Assembly (NCBI GenBank): GCA_032871835.1 | Contig: CM065299.1 | Span: 34,026,074 to 34,090,073, forward strand | Direction: 5' to 3' | Source of the DNA: Dipteronia dyeriana | Taxonomy: Eukaryota; Streptophyta; Magnoliopsida; Sapindales; Sapindaceae | Length of the DNA stretch: 64,000 nt | Shown here: positions 1 through 11,762 of the stretch, one piece after another | Layout: each line of letters opens with the position of its first letter | How positions within the stretch are numbered: position 1 is the first letter of the stretch | Program-made: the position numbers and the translations under genes | The notes under the pieces: model-generated | The model's database searches: none | What the model was told of the DNA's origin: nothing | Seen by the model: only the letters and a program-made list of their open reading frames with translations

Positions 1-1240
1 ATGCAAACAATTTCCAACCACTATTCATCTTAAGCTTTTTCCATAAAAAGTCAAACCGATTATCATCCGGAATTTTTGCTATTAAGAGAATAAATTTCAA
101 CATATGAGCGTGTGTGTGCATGTGGCTCGTCATCCCATTTCTGTTTTTCAACCCGAGCTCATTTGATTTTCAACTAAACTTCTTTTTAAGCCTTCCTCCT
201 TTTCGTTTTAGGCTTTGAATCAAAGATTTTTTTTTTATGAATTCCTTTCAACACTTCTTTGATTTTTCCATTTTTTTTACATAAACAAAAATTCACTTCA
301 TGACGGCTTTCACTCATCACAATGGTGTAGCTCTTTCCATTATTGGGTAGCTTTCACAACCAATGTGTGTAGCCTTTTCCATGAAGGTGCTCGTTGAGTT
401 CTATGTAATTGCCGAAGTAAAGTGGATACTAACCATAGGTCATTTTAAATGTACTTGAGCTCAAAAACTTCAAGGTGTATCCAATGTTTACATTTTAGTA
501 AACTCAACTAAATAGCAAAACATATAAAAAAGCAAGGTGCAATTTTTAGAAAACCAAGATTTTATGGCTCATAAGCACATGATCTAAGAGCAATAAGTAG
601 AGACTTATTCAAGATCATTACTTCTCTAATGAGTAGCTTTCAAAGAATATGAAGCTCATATTTTCAAAAGTAATGCCACTCAATATACCATACACAAACA
701 ATCATCAAAGTTAAGATCAATGTGAACAATATCACTATTATATCCTAAAATAGCAAATGTCAATGAGAACCATATGTATGCTATACAAAATTCTCTAATA
801 TGACATGCTATGAGATGTATGTCAAAAATTGAGTCAAAAGATGAATATATAAGAGAACATGCAATAGAGTATAGAGATACCTTTTTGCACATTATATTCA
901 CCAAATCTCATACTTCAGTCCTTTTTATGAGCACTCTTGCCTTGAATGTCTTCATGACACCAAGTTGACAATGTTTCACAACAAGAGTATAAAAGGCGTA
1001 ATATCTCAACTCAATCAACACATATAATAAAAGAACTTCTTCAAATTTAATCAAAATATTTTGACCATCATAACAAACATGATGTGAGATAACCAAGTTC
1101 ATATCAATACATAGAGTATTCAAAGCTAGCAAGCAAGAATTCTCAACATAATTGATATATTGCCCCAAAGATATCTCACATGTGCTTCTTATATTAGTGA
1201 TAAGAGCACTCACCCTTGAACCACTTGTTCTTGGGTGTAC
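1..1240 (-). other. Degenerate left flank of copia element S1
   Basis: This AT-rich stretch lies downstream of the S1 gag frame on the minus strand. Short open frames exist (680-904, 908-1213), but none shows a protease, integrase or RT motif. Reading the minus strand through a frame change near 1410 gives a continuation of the S1 frame to about 1180, where stops take over. It is probably decayed S1 sequence; nothing further is supported. Confidence 0.35.
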
Positions 1241-1870
1241 CTACACAAACATTTCCAATATCATCCTTGACAACAATGTTAAATCTAGAGTAAAGTCTTT
1301 CAATGACTTGATTAACAAGAATATCATTAACACATTCTTCCTTAACATTTTCAACACAAGCTTTGTCAAGTTGAACAAGATTAGAATTCTTTCTACTCCA
1401 TAAATTTTTCTCATTCTCAACAAAATTATCATGTTTCTCAACTTCAAGGCCTTAGCATGTTCAAGTTGAAGTGTAATCTCCTTATCCCTAGATTCATTTC
1501 CTAATTTGCATTTTTCAATATATTTATAACACCTAGGCTTAATATGGCTTATTGTGTTACAATAATGGCAAATTGGAATAAAAGATGAGATTGTACCTTT
1601 TGGAGTTGAACTAGCTTCACTAGGAGTTTTCAAAGATACCTTGTTCGCCAACTTCATCTTGGCTTTTGATCTTCTCTTCTTGTGTGGTTTCTTATCATTC
1701 ACGACTTCATCAAAGTGTGTAGGAAATGGTGCTTCCAAGAGTTCCTCTTCAACTACCAAGTCGTCTTCACCACTATGAGAGTTAACAAGATTCCTAACAC
1801 TAGACACACTAACCGAATCATTCACTAAGTCCTTGATAGCCTCCTTAGCCGTGTCTATCTCTTCCATCAA
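1241..1870 (-). pseudogene. S1 gag C-terminal part with second zinc-finger-like motif
   Basis: This minus-strand frame continues the S1 gag after a TAA at about 1871-1873. It is rich in Lys and Arg and carries CHYCNTISHIKPRCYKY. That matches the degenerate second finger (CHYCG..GHIRPNC) found in the same place in S2 and S3, upstream of their protease. In retrotransposon gag such fingers bind RNA; here the spacing is decayed. The last third (hydrophobic Leu/Ile/Met residues) looks frameshifted: a shift near 1410 restores an acidic and basic frame. No protease follows. Confidence 0.65.
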
Positions 1871-1873
1871 TTC

Positions 1874-3225
1874 TTATTCTCTCTTCCTTAAAGAAGATAT
1901 CACAATATCCTTCTCAAGGTTTATCTTTTCAAGTTCTCTAAACTTCTTCACAATATCACCTTTTTCACCATGAAGTCTACGAGTAACAACCACAAACTCA
2001 TCTAGTTGCTTCTTGATCAAATCATCCTTCTCAACTACTTCTCTTTGAGCATTGTTTCTAGCTTCTTCAAGCTTTTCTATCTTTTTCAACAACTCAAGAT
2101 TAGTAGGACTGGAACTAGAGTTTTCATCATGATTTGCATCAAGGTTTTTGTTCAAAGATGTTGTACTACCAACATCTAGTGAAGAATGAGAAGCCGTTAG
2201 AGCTATAAAGTTGCTCACCAACTCTTCATCACTTGAAGACTCACTACCAGAGCTCTCATTGTCACTAGAATTATCATCACTCCAAGTAGCCACTAACACT
2301 TTGCCTTTCTTGTCTTTCTTAGATGGCTTCTTGGTACACTCACTAGCAAAGTGACCAAAACCTTGACAATTATAGCATTGAACCTCTTTTTTGTTCATGG
2401 CTTGACTATTCTCCACAATCATTGGAGATGATGTTCTCTTGACTCCTTTTTCCTTAGAAGACTTGCCTTTAGGTTTGGCATTCTTCTTTAGAAACTTCTT
2501 GAACCTTCTAACCAAGAGTGCCATTTCTTCATTTTCATCATCACTTTCCTCCTCTATAGCATTGAGAGCGATTCCCTTACTCTTGATCTTTGGCTTTAAG
2601 CACATCTCATAAGTTTGGAGAAACCCAAGCAACTCATCGATATTTATACTATCCACATCCTTGCTTTCCTCAATGGCCGTTACCTTTGATTTAAATCTCT
2701 TAGGAAGAGACCTAAGGATTTTCCAATTTAAACGCTCTTTTGAGATAGGTACTCCAAGTTCTTGACATTGGTTAGCTATGTTAAGAAGCCAGAATTGGAA
2801 GTCTTCAAACTTTTCTTCCTCACCCATACTTAAACCTTCAAATTGTGATGCCAACATTTGAAGTCTCGATTTCTTCACAGCTAAGGTTCCTTCATTAGTA
2901 ACTTGGAGAGTATCCCAAGCTTCCTTTGCGGATTCAAGATTTTGAATGTAGGAGAATTGATGCCCATCAACTCCTCCAAAGATGGCATTCATAGCACGAT
3001 GGTGCCATTTAGCAACCTCAAACTCATTTATTGTCCATTCACTTTTTGGCTTGAGTATCATGGTTCCATCCTCTAAAACCTTGGTAGGAGGATTATAACC
3101 TTCTTCAACTACCATCCAAGCCCTTTCATCAATAGAGCGGATGTAGGCTTTCATCCTCAACTTTCAATACTCATAGTTAGTGCCACGAAGTAATGGTGGC
3201 CTAGTATTTGAGGCTCCTTCCGCCA
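1874..3225 (-). pseudogene. gag: Ty1/copia gag polyprotein of S1, one premature stop
   Basis: The capsid-nucleocapsid protein of a copia retrotransposon would package element RNA in cytoplasmic particles. The likely start is the ATG ending at 3225, giving MAEGASNTRPPLLRGTNYEY about 100 bp downstream of the PBS. An in-frame TGA (3164-3166) stands where Trp is expected (NYEYWKL), so the annotated frame begins only at 3160. The N-terminal half matches the copia gag (UBN2-type) fold, with AKEAWDTL and KEFEDFQ-like segments. A CCHC knuckle CYNCQGFGHFASEC lies in the C-terminal half, followed by an acidic Ser-rich stretch and a coiled-coil tail. Gag ends at a TAA near 1871. The family assignment is firm; activity is excluded by the stops. 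Confidence 0.85.
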
Positions 3226-3319
3226 TTACATCATCTTGTAAACCCATGACTTCAAACGCCTTGCAAAAACCGTGAAAGTATCACCCCGGTCTCACACTAA
3301 GTGCAATCTAGTGTCCTTC

Positions 3320-3330
3320 TCTGATACCAA
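3320..3330 (-). other. Primer binding site of S1 (initiator-Met tRNA type)
   Basis: On the minus strand this reads TTGGTATCAGA, complementary to the 3' end of plant initiator-Met tRNA. It lies one base inside the LTR end at 3332 and 95 bp upstream of the gag ATG, which fixes the orientation of S1. Confidence 0.85.
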
Positions 3331-4548
3331 TTGAAAATACAATCATGGTTAAATGCTCAAGGCTAACCTAACGGGGGAGGGGGGGGGGGTGAATAGGTTA
3401 GACAACTTTTTCGACTCCCTTAGAAACAAACAAAAGATTGTCCATCTAGATTGCTTGTATCATAATATATGTATTAATTAAAGACAATTAATCAATATAT
3501 AAATACAAGTAAAGTGTGATACAAACAAGTAATTGTAATACATACACAATCAATATTATAAAGAGGAAGTAAACATACAAAGAAAGTTCTATCCACAATA
3601 CAAATATTAGAGAGATAGGGATAGAGAAAAGTTGACACAAGATATAACATGGTAAACCTCCAAAGAGGAAACACCCACGGGCTAGCAGCCACCGGCAAAC
3701 AAAATCCACTAGTAGATAAGACAAGTACAATCTCTCAAGTGACCTCTTCACCTAGAAAGTACCCTCCTATCCTACTCTAGAAGTTGTCGCCCTATGCTCA
3801 ACAATCCGAGGCTTCACACCTCTTGTCAAGATTTCCTTGCTCACCTTATCCGGATCTTAATAACCCAAGGCAAGACTTCTTGCTCAACTATCCGAGTCTT
3901 CCTGACTCTAGTCAAGACTTCCTTGCTTACCTATCCGAGTTCTCCTAACTCTAGGCAAGACTTCTTGCTCGACTATCCAAGGCTTCACACCTCTAGCCAA
4001 GAATTCCTTGCTCGACAATTCGAGGCTTCACACCTCTTGCACAATACAATTCCAAACATGTGATAACATAGGCAAAATCAAAACCTAACTCAACATGAAT
4101 GATTTCAATTGAAATTCAATCTAGCTTTTAAAGTGTTCGAAACACAAATCAAAACACTCACAATGTACAAATATATGTAGAAGAAGAAAACCCAAGGAAA
4201 TTGATCAAGTTTTAAAAGAAAACTTAGAGAGAAAATCAATACCTTAGTTGATCTAGGTGCAGTCCCGTTTTTGTATGATTAGACACCAAAACTAGCAGCA
4301 AAATAAACTCAAACCTTCAGAGAAAAGATGGAGGATGAATAGATGAACACTCTCAACTTCAAATCACTCAAAGCGGAGTTCAAATGAAGAAGTTATGGTG
4401 TTTGGAAGGTGAGAAAATTTAGAGAGAAAAATTCTGCACACTTGATTTGAATTTCTTCTTAGAATGAAATGTGAGAGGGAGAGAGATTATAAAAGAGTGG
4501 GAAAGAAGAGAGCAAGAAAGACCAAAATAGCCCTATTTAGAAGTGCTC

Positions 4549-4577
4549 CCCCGAGATGGCACGTGGGCATCTCGGGG
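4549..4577. repeat. Strong inverted repeat in the S1 LTR
   Basis: CCCCGAGATG (4549-4558) is followed by its perfect complement CATCTCGGGG (4568-4577) across a 9-base loop. A second short palindrome, CCATGGC/GCCATGG, lies at 4631-4650. Both are in a GC-rich island inside an otherwise AT-rich LTR and could form RNA hairpins. Confidence 0.8.
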
Positions 4578-5093
4578 CAGCAAGGTTGTGCGGCTAAGAT
4601 GGCCACACGCCATCTCGGGCATGCATACCTCCATGGCCTTTTTGCCATGGTGCATTCCCCTCGGGCTCCCTCGTGTTCTTTGACCGTTCTCCAGCCTCCG
4701 AACTCAGAATTCAAATCTGTTTGCTGATTAAGAACCATAACTCTCACACGGACATGGAAATATAAGATACTCAACCCAGAAAATAATAATTTGACTCGAT
4801 ATACAAAGACGAAGACAATGTATGAAACATGAGTTGAAAGTGTAGTATCTTTTGACTTAGAACTGGAAATCAATAGTATGAGTAACCGAAATGACTGAAA
4901 CTAAATCAAGAATTATTTAAGACTAAATCCAAGTTCAATATCCATTTTATACAAACATATACACACACAAACACAATTCACACTAGAATGCAAACTACAT
5001 AGAGATAGTTTCCAATCATGCATATTCCAAAACATGTTATATTCAAACCAATGCATAAGCATTCATCTTTAAGTGTGTGAATGTGTTATACAT

Positions 5094-5255
5094 GGTGCAC
5101 AACAATGCAGGGACACATATGAATGAATTGTATGTGTGTGCCTATAAAGGTACACAACGATGCATGGACACAAATGTATGATATGTGTGTGTGCCTATAA
5201 TGGTGCACAACGATGCAGGGACACAAATGTATGATATGTTTGTGTGTGCCTAAGC
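5094..5255. repeat. Three-copy tandem repeat of about 54 bp
   Basis: The phrase GGTGCACAACRATGCAGGGACAC starts at 5094, at 5149 (as GGTACAC..) and at 5202, giving periods of 55 and 53 bp. Each copy ends in a TGTGTGTGCCTA-like tract. It lies in the upstream (U3) part of the minus-strand S1 LTR, where repeats often act as enhancers; that role is not shown here. Confidence 0.8.
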
Positions 5256-5460
5256 CTTGTAAGAGAAAGATAAGGTCTTAGTATACCTTTGTAGAACCAA
5301 ATTGCATCCTTTCTCTTTGAAGACTTAAAACTTGCTTTGACTTGTTGTTTCTTCTTCCTTGAAGCTTGAATCATCATGAACCTAAACAACTAAGCCATTA
5401 CAAGGTAAACATCGTTTTGATATGGAATTAATGCTAACACAAATGAAAACCTAATAGACA

Positions 5461-5875
5461 GCAGGCTCAACACCTCTTGTTGGGTTTCCGACATTTAGGC
5501 TACAAGTTAAGCTCGACCTCCGGGAGCCTTAACCTGGTGGGAGCTTGCTTTGATTGTCCGGCTTCACTTCGAGTGTTTCTTGAGCTCGGCGATCTTCCTA
5601 GCTTTTGCGGGGTAGTTTTGGAGTCCGATCCCAGGAATCGAGGTCCCTGGATAGATGGCCTCGAGATGCCCAAATTCCAGTGTTCTCGTGAGGACTCGAC
5701 CAGGTCGTGCCTAGCTTCGTCCCTGATAGTCCCGAAGCCCGGCGATCCTTCCATGCTTCTGCGGGGTAGCTTTATGGTCTGCCCGGGGTCTCATGAATGT
5801 CGAATTTGGCTTTTGATTCGGGCTAGGAATGTGAAAAATTTCACTTTGACCCTTAGCCAAATTTTACTATTAACA
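5461..5875 (-). mobile_element. Ty3/gypsy LTR fragment
   Basis: The stretch ends at 5875 with CCAAATTTTACTATTAACA, the same terminus as the B LTR (40620) and the A LTR (35058). Inside it carries the phrases CTTGAGCTCGGCGATC and GCGGGGTAGCTTTATGGTCT, also seen in A (34740-35000) and B (40320-40520). No gypsy internal region is attached, so it is a truncated or solo LTR between S1 and S2. It is most like the shortened A LTR. Confidence 0.75.
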
Positions 5876-6517
5876 ACAATAAAAACAAAAAGCAATAATG
5901 TTATTTATTGGCATATTGTAGGAATATAAATAACTATAATGCAACTTTTCATTATTGTTTTATAGGAACCAAAAAGTCAATGGTTAAAAAATGGAGGGTT
6001 ATTTAATTTATATTTATAAACATTGAATAGATTAAAGGAATGTTATTTACTATAGGAATATAAATGGTTCTTTATCTTTTTAGAAAATTAATAATAATAA
6101 TAATAATAATAATAATCTAATTTTTAAAGTAAGAACAAAATGCTACAAATGAAACGTTATAAGGATTGTTTTTATCGATTTTTAATATATATATTTATAT
6201 ATATATATATATATATATAATAGAGAGGAATAGATTAAATAGTAATTTAATATCTAGAGATTTTGGTTAATGTGTGTTCTTTTTCTTACAGAAGGTGTTG
6301 ACGTTCTCGACTTTCTCTCTATCGTGATGCTTCATCGAAGAATGAAAATGTAGAATGTTAGATTATTGTTTTTATAAATCTTTTGTGATGCTTTTTCCCC
6401 CTTAGGTCAGTCTATTTTTTTTTTTTAAAAAATTATTGTTGTTATAGAAAGTGGTAACAAAAAATGAAGAGCTGGAAAATAGAGAGTTAATTAATTTAAA
6501 GTTATATGCATTATATT
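5876..6517. other. AT-rich spacer with microsatellites
   Basis: There is no coding frame. It contains an (AAT)n run at about 6087-6116 and a (TA)n run at about 6184-6221. It is probably older host or element sequence between S1/gypsy debris and S2. No element terminus can be recognised inside it. Confidence 0.7.
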
Positions 6518-6555
6518 TGAAAACTCCCTAGAAAGTGTGTGTCTATAACCTATTG

Positions 6556-6590
6556 GGTGGGGGTGGGGGTGGGGGGGGGGGGGGGGGGGA
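6556..6590 (+). repeat. Poly-G tract, G-quadruplex-prone
   Basis: GGGTGGGGGTGGGGGT is followed by about 18 consecutive G just inside the LTR terminus. The equivalent site in S1 (about 3367-3390) is also G-rich, while S3 has the unexpanded complement CACCCCTCCTC. Slippage expansion of a short LTR motif is the simplest reading. Confidence 0.85.
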
Positions 6591-7417
6591 TGAATAGGTT
6601 TTAATTCGATAGATTACCAATTTTATGAATTAATCAATATTATCAATTCTACCACATTCCACTAAGAGTTCAAATAAGAGACAAAAAACATAAGACAATA
6701 ACAACACGCACAAATGGCAAACACCACAGGCTGTTCAGTGCGCCACACTCGATCCTCAAAATCCACTATTGAGAGAAAGTTTACAACCTATCTAACCCTC
6801 TAGTTACTAACCCTTTCACTCTACCCAGCGTGCCTTAATAGTGATTTTGGATCGCCAACCTTGTGCACTAATCACATAGCCACAAGCTTAATCAACAATG
6901 AAGAGATAATAACAACCTAAGTGAATATGCAAGAATATTCAATATGCAAAAATGCTAGGTCAAGACATTCATGCTTATCTAGGATTAATAATAAAAATTA
7001 AAGAAAATCCTAGATATCAATGTTCTAAATGCAAAGGCAAGAAGAATTAGCTAGAAGGGTAAAACCGTCGTAAATTCTAGCTATCACAAATTAATGCATC
7101 TCAACCAACAATCAGTACACAAGTATGTCATAAAAGCAATTAAACATACAAGCAAGCATTTAATATGCATTAGAGACTAAAACCCTAGGTATACATGTCT
7201 TAGTAATGAAACTATAAAGTCTAGAGCATGTAGAAGTTACCTAGTCATGAAGAAGATGATGCTCCATGCTTAGATGACCATATAATGAAGCTAGATGATC
7301 ATGAGATGAAGTTGGGTTGAGTAAAAATGAGTGTTTGGGAGTCCCTCTCTCTCTAGAAAAGCTAGATCACACAAAGATGGCTTATTGGACTCTTAAAAAC
7401 TAAAGAGAAGAGAATAT

Positions 7418-7420
<3 letters not shown>

Positions 7421-7462
<42 letters not shown>
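7421..7462. repeat. (AT)n microsatellite in the S2 LTR
   Basis: About 21 uninterrupted AT dinucleotides. S3's LTR lacks this run at the matching place, so it expanded within S2. Confidence 0.95.
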
Positions 7463-7464
<2 letters not shown>

Positions 7465-8080
7465 TGTAATACATAAAGTGACATCGTTTTGGACGAAAGG
7501 CAACCAAATCCCGTCAGGACCGCTGGCTTTACCGTGGTACAGGTAAGTGTCAAGACCGTGGCACAGAGAGCGGTGCATTACCTGGACAACACCGTTCTGT
7601 AGGCCTTTGTGCATGCAAGTGTACAGACTGCGGTCAGGACCGAATGCAACACCTGTGAAACTCTGATTGGGAGACCGTGGTGCATGCAACAAGCACAGGC
7701 CGCAGTACCCACAGCGTGCAGCTTCTAGTAAACACCGTTGTGCAGACCGCAGCGTAGGCACTTCACAGAGAGTGGTCTGAACCGCGGACCATTGGAAAAA
7801 ATCCTCTTTTTAATGCACAAAAAATGCATTCAACACTCAAACAAGAATTAAGACACACAAGGCACACAAGATGGCAAAAATAAGCATGCACGCAAGATAA
7901 TTAAAGGAAAATGCATGAGTGTGTGTGTGCACTAATACCACTTCAATGAAAGTTAAGCAAGTGATTTTACCTTTGATGCTTGAGCTTGGTTACGAACAAT
8001 GAAGCCCTAAAATACCCTTACATATTGATCCCCAAATATCGTTGTCAACGAAATTAGTCAATCAAACACCGAGGAACTTT

Positions 8081-8091
8081 TAATCTCCCTC
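8081..8091 (-). other. Polypurine tract of S2
   Basis: The minus strand reads AGGGAGATTA just after a TTTTGTCACAAAATAACCAAAG context, the usual arrangement before the 3' LTR of copia elements (AGGGGGAGATTG). It would prime plus-strand DNA synthesis. A competing tract, TAGGGGGAGTT, lies at about 8391-8401. Confidence 0.5.
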
Positions 8092-9330
8092 TTTGGTTAT
8101 TTTGTGACAAAACCACTCACTCATAAAGTATCCTCACAACAAAAGGAACAACAAGAGGTCAACAAAATCATTCTATATTACAAGAGATACCTAAGGCTAA
8201 ATCTTCAAATCTTCAAATCTTCAAATCTTCCATCTCTTGTAGAATGATCATCCCTACAAAACAAAAAACTACACTTTCCAAGAAATGTGTCTGAGAGGGA
8301 TCAAGATAAATAAAAACAAGCGCAATTTGCATGAATTAGAAACAAGTAACATGCAATCAACAAAGCATATAAGCTAACAACACAAAGTTAACTCCCCCTA
8401 AAAATGACATTCTCCCCTTATATGGAAAAGCAACACAAACTCCCTTTAAATCCAACATTATTCCCTTTTTTTGTCACAAGATAGGCAAATGAGTATACCC
8501 CAACCGTGACGCGTTAGCAAAGAGAGATATTTGCAATGTAAATGCATAATCATATACAACAGGTTTATGCAATTTAATCAAGAGAGAGAGTAATTCATGG
8601 AAGTTTTATTTATTGGAACATGTGTGAAAAGATTGCCTTGAATGAAATACATGCAACATCAACTTCCAAAAGCATGGTATTTGGCAAAGGAAAATAGCAC
8701 ATGAGGTTCCAAGAGAAGTCAAACCAATTTGCATCAATTTGTCAATGGAACACAAGATATAGTATAACAAGAGATAAGAGCAACTATCAAGCTTTACAAG
8801 TTAAACAAGACATGAGAGACTATTGCGCCATTTTAGATTTTTCCGCATGAAATGCCTGTATGATAGTAGCCTTGTTCAACAAGTAAAGAGAGAGAGACTA
8901 TTGGACTGTGAAATCCTTGAAATGACACAATATCTTTATTGATTGAAGTCTCAAAAGTCACTCTCACATAAATTTACAATCATTTATAAGCATTAAATAA
9001 ATTCATCATGCACAACAATTTAAGCATGTCAATATCAAGTTTTCATAAACATCTTTGGGTCAATCAAATGTACTTCCCAATCAAATTTCCTGGTCCAAAA
9101 ATACATGTTTGAACACAAATGAGACATGCATTTCAAATAAGGTAAAGGCACACTTATTGAATAAAAAGTCATATATGCATCCAAGATAAACAAGCAATTA
9201 ATTAAAGAGCATAAAATTGAACAATTATTTGCTTATTAGAATGCAAGTTCGCTCTCTTTGCGGTCAAACACCAAAACTCATCAATGCATATGACAAATCC
9301 CAATAGACTTACTAAGAGATTTAAACTTAG
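8092..9330 (-). other. S2 untranslated region between pol and 3' LTR
   Basis: About 1.2 kb lies between the RNase H frame and the LTR without a recognisable reading frame on either strand. Some copia lineages (SIRE-like) carry an env-like gene here; I see no signal peptide, membrane segment or long frame to support one. It holds short purine-rich tracts on the minus strand. Confidence 0.55.
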
Positions 9331-9336
9331 TTGAAT

Positions 9337-9720
9337 CTAATGGTTTTGTAAACAAGTCCGCAAGTTGATCATTTTTGCCACATGTTCAAGTGCAATGCAT
9401 TTGCTCTTAACTAGCTCTCTAATGAAATGATGTCTAATGTCAATATGCTTAGTTCTAGAATGTTGGATAGGATTTTTTGAAATATTAATGGCACTCATGT
9501 TATCACAGTAAAGGGTTAGAGTACCTTGCTCAAAGCCATAATCCATAAGCATTTGCTTTCATCCATTGAAGATGTGTGTAAGCACTCCCAGCGGCTATAT
9601 ACTCGGCCTCGACTGTGGATAATGATATGAATTTTTTATTCTTGCAAAACCATGACACAAGATTGTTCCCTAGGAAGAAGCAACTACCCGATGTACTCTT
9701 CCTATCATCATAATTACCTG
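9337..9720 (-). pseudogene. pol: S2 RNase H domain
   Basis: This C-terminal domain of the copia polyprotein would degrade the RNA strand of RNA:DNA hybrids. On minus, EAEYIAAGSAYTHLQWMK (9560-9620) is followed, after a frame change near 9550, by LTLYCDNMSAINISKNP and the hallmark HSRTKHIDIRHHFIRELV. The Glu of EAEY and the Asp of YCDN are the expected catalytic residues. The frameshift and a stop near 9337 show it is dead. It follows the RT domain as in all copia elements. Confidence 0.85.
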
Positions 9721-9734
9721 TCCAATCTACATCA

Positions 9735-11087
9735 CTAAAGCCAACTAAACTTCACATATCGAATGATTCTCTTCACGGATGAGAGATGGGATTCCTTGGG
9801 ATTGGCTTGATACCTAGCACACACACCAATACTAAAGGCTATTTCGGGCATACTAGCAGTCAAGTATAGGAAGCTCCCTATCATGTCTCGATATAGACTT
9901 TGATCCACACTTTTTCCACTAGCATCCTTGCTAAGTTTCAATGTGGTACTCATAGGTGTGTCACAATGCTTGGCATTCTCAAGGTCAAATTTCTTCACAA
10001 GATTCTTGGCATATTTAGCTTGGGATATGAAGATCCCATCATGCATTTGCTTGATTTGCAAGCCTAGGAAGTAATTGAGTTCACTAACCATGCTCATTTC
10101 AAACTCATGAGTCATGACATCAACAAATTGTTTAACTTTCAAGTTGTTAGTGGAACCAAAAACAATGTCATCAACATAAATTTGAGCTATGACTAGCTCA
10201 TCTTTAGTACACTTGATGAACAAGGTCTTGTCAACACTTCCTCTAGAGTAGCCATTGTCAACAAGATAAAGAGTGAGACGCTCATACCAAGCCATTGGTG
10301 CTTGTTTCAACCCATATAGAGCCTTTTTGAGACGATAAACATGATTGGGGTGGTATGGATCCACAAACCTCTTGGGTTACTCAACAAACACTCCCTCTTG
10401 CAAGAAGCCATTGAGGAAGGCAATCTTAACATCCATTTGATGCAATTTAAACTTGTGCACATAAGATATGGATAAGAGAAGCCCAATGGACTCTAATTGG
10501 GCAACGAGAGCAAAAGTCTCCTCAAAGTCGATACCCTCAATTTAGGAGTACCCTTGTGCTACAAGTCTAGCCTTGTTCCACACAATTTTGCCATCCTCAT
10601 CGGATTTATTCCTATAGACCCACTTGGTGCCTATCACATTAGTGTTCTTAGGCCTAGGAACTAGAGTCCAAACCTCATTTTTTTCAAATTGATTTAGCTT
10701 TTCTTGTATAGTAAGAACCCAAAACTCATCACTTAAAGCTTCATCAACCTTTTGGGGTTCAATTTTAGAGGTGTAGCAAGTATAGCTAATTTGATTTGCT
10801 AATTGATGTCTAGTCATAACACCTTTATTAACATCTCCAATGATGTCACTCTTGTTGTGAAGATGTGTAACCCAAGGAGCAGGTTCCTTAGAGTCCAAGG
10901 TAGAATCTCTATCAAGAAATTGAGAGACCTCTTTCTCAAGATTTGACTTTTCATCACTTGAAGTCTCACCATTCTTCTCCAAGGGAGAATCATCAACCAT
11001 ACTAATCTCCTCGTCATGGTTACCAACCTTAGGCCTACAATCATCTATGATCACATTGGATAATTCCATAACACTCTGTGTCTTCAA
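9735..11087 (-). pseudogene. pol: S2 reverse transcriptase with upstream linker
   Basis: One frame covers the integrase-RT linker (11087 to about 10750) and the RT. Recognisable segments in order are [70 protein letters not shown], the catalytic box IYVDDIVFGS and YFLGLQIKQ. The frame is broken by two TAA codons (about 10541 and 10375), each at a place where Gln is expected, as if CAA had become TAA. The YVDD box is intact. RT would copy element RNA into DNA in the particle; here it is a pseudogene. Confidence 0.88.
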
Positions 11088-11138
11088 ATTAAAAACTCTA
11101 TAGGCCTTACTATTTAAGGCATAGCCAATGAAAATCCC

Positions 11139-11760
11139 CTAATCACTTTTAGCATCAAACTTGCCAAGTTGATCACGGTCATTTAGAATGTAACACTTGC
11201 TTCCAAACATTCTGAATGAGTGGAAGTAACTAACATTTGGCTTTCTTCCCTTCCACAATTCATAAGAGGTTTGCCTAGTACCAGGTCTTAAAAACACTCT
11301 ATTTCCTATATAACAAGCTTTATTCACTGCCTCGGCCAAAAGCTTCCTAGGAACATTGTTGCTAAGCAACATCACACGAGCCATCTCTTGAAGGACACTA
11401 TTCTTCCTCTCTACAACTCTATTTTGTTGAGGAGTTCAAGGAGCCGAGAACTCATGGGAGATTCCAAGACTATCATAAAAAATTTCAAAGCAAACATTTT
11501 CAAATTCTCTCTTATGGTCACTCATAATTCTCTTAATGCATTTTATGTGAGAATCCTTCTCATTTTGAATTTTAGTGCAAAGCTTTTTAAAAATTTATAA
11601 AGTTTCAGATTTTTCTCTAAGAAAGTAGGTCCATGTAAATCTAGAAAAATCACCAACACATAAAAAGATGTACCTATTGCCATCGAGACTCTCGGTTTGC
11701 ATGGGACCCATAAGGTCCATATGAAAAAGCTCTAGTGGCTCATTGGTGGCAAGATATTTA
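11139..11760 (-). pseudogene. pol: S2 integrase, core C-terminal half
   Basis: The minus strand reads EFSAP*TPQQNRVVERKNSVLQEMARVML, so the third acidic catalytic residue (Glu of VERKN) is present. Just before it, a TGA (11436-11438) replaces an expected Arg. Downstream, CYIGNRVFLRPGTRQTSYELWKGRKP and FGSKCYILNDRDQLGKFDAKS match the copia integrase C-terminal domain. The first part of the catalytic core (11490-11760) is in scattered frames. Integrase would insert the DNA copy; this copy cannot make it. Confidence 0.82.
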
Positions 11761-11762
11761 CC

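Larger units (their letters stand above)
3332..5460 (-). mobile_element. 5' LTR of copia element S1 (right edge approximate)
   Basis: The left edge is set by the PBS: plus-strand TGAAAATAC at 3332 is the LTR 3' end (..TTTTCA) read on the minus strand. A run of G (about 3367-3390) followed by GTGAATAGG matches the near-PBS end of the S2 and S3 LTRs. The body is AT-rich apart from a GC-rich hairpin patch (4540-4690), and it holds a 54-bp tandem repeat (5094-5255). The right edge is placed at 5460 (..TAGACA), where gypsy LTR sequence begins. That gives about 2.1 kb, but the true edge could lie earlier. Confidence 0.6.
6518..8080 (-). mobile_element. 3' LTR of copia element S2 (right edge approximate)
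   Basis: The LTR 3' end on the minus strand is at 6518 (TGAAAACTCCC in plus), followed by GTGTGTGTCTATAACC, a long poly-G run and GATGAATAGG. S3 ends with the same signature at 14740-14792. Mid-LTR phrases (GAAGTGCCTACGCTG; AGAGAGAGGGACTC; GACTAGGTAACTT, read on minus) also match S3's LTR. The right edge is placed by the polypurine tract at 8081-8091; another purine tract at about 8391-8401 would make the LTR about 300 bp longer. Confidence 0.6.

Noticed and set aside
4464..4873. Overlapping frames on both strands in the S1 LTR
   Set aside because: They are shadows of the GC-rich hairpin patch, with no homology among LTR copies.
7393..7761. 122-codon minus-strand frame with Cys and His residues
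   Set aside because: It runs through the S2 LTR's GC-rich patch into an (AT)n run, has no family features, and is absent from the matching S3 LTR.
8092..9330. Env-like gene downstream of S2 pol
   Set aside because: The position fits SIRE-like copia elements, but no frame, signal peptide or transmembrane segment is visible.
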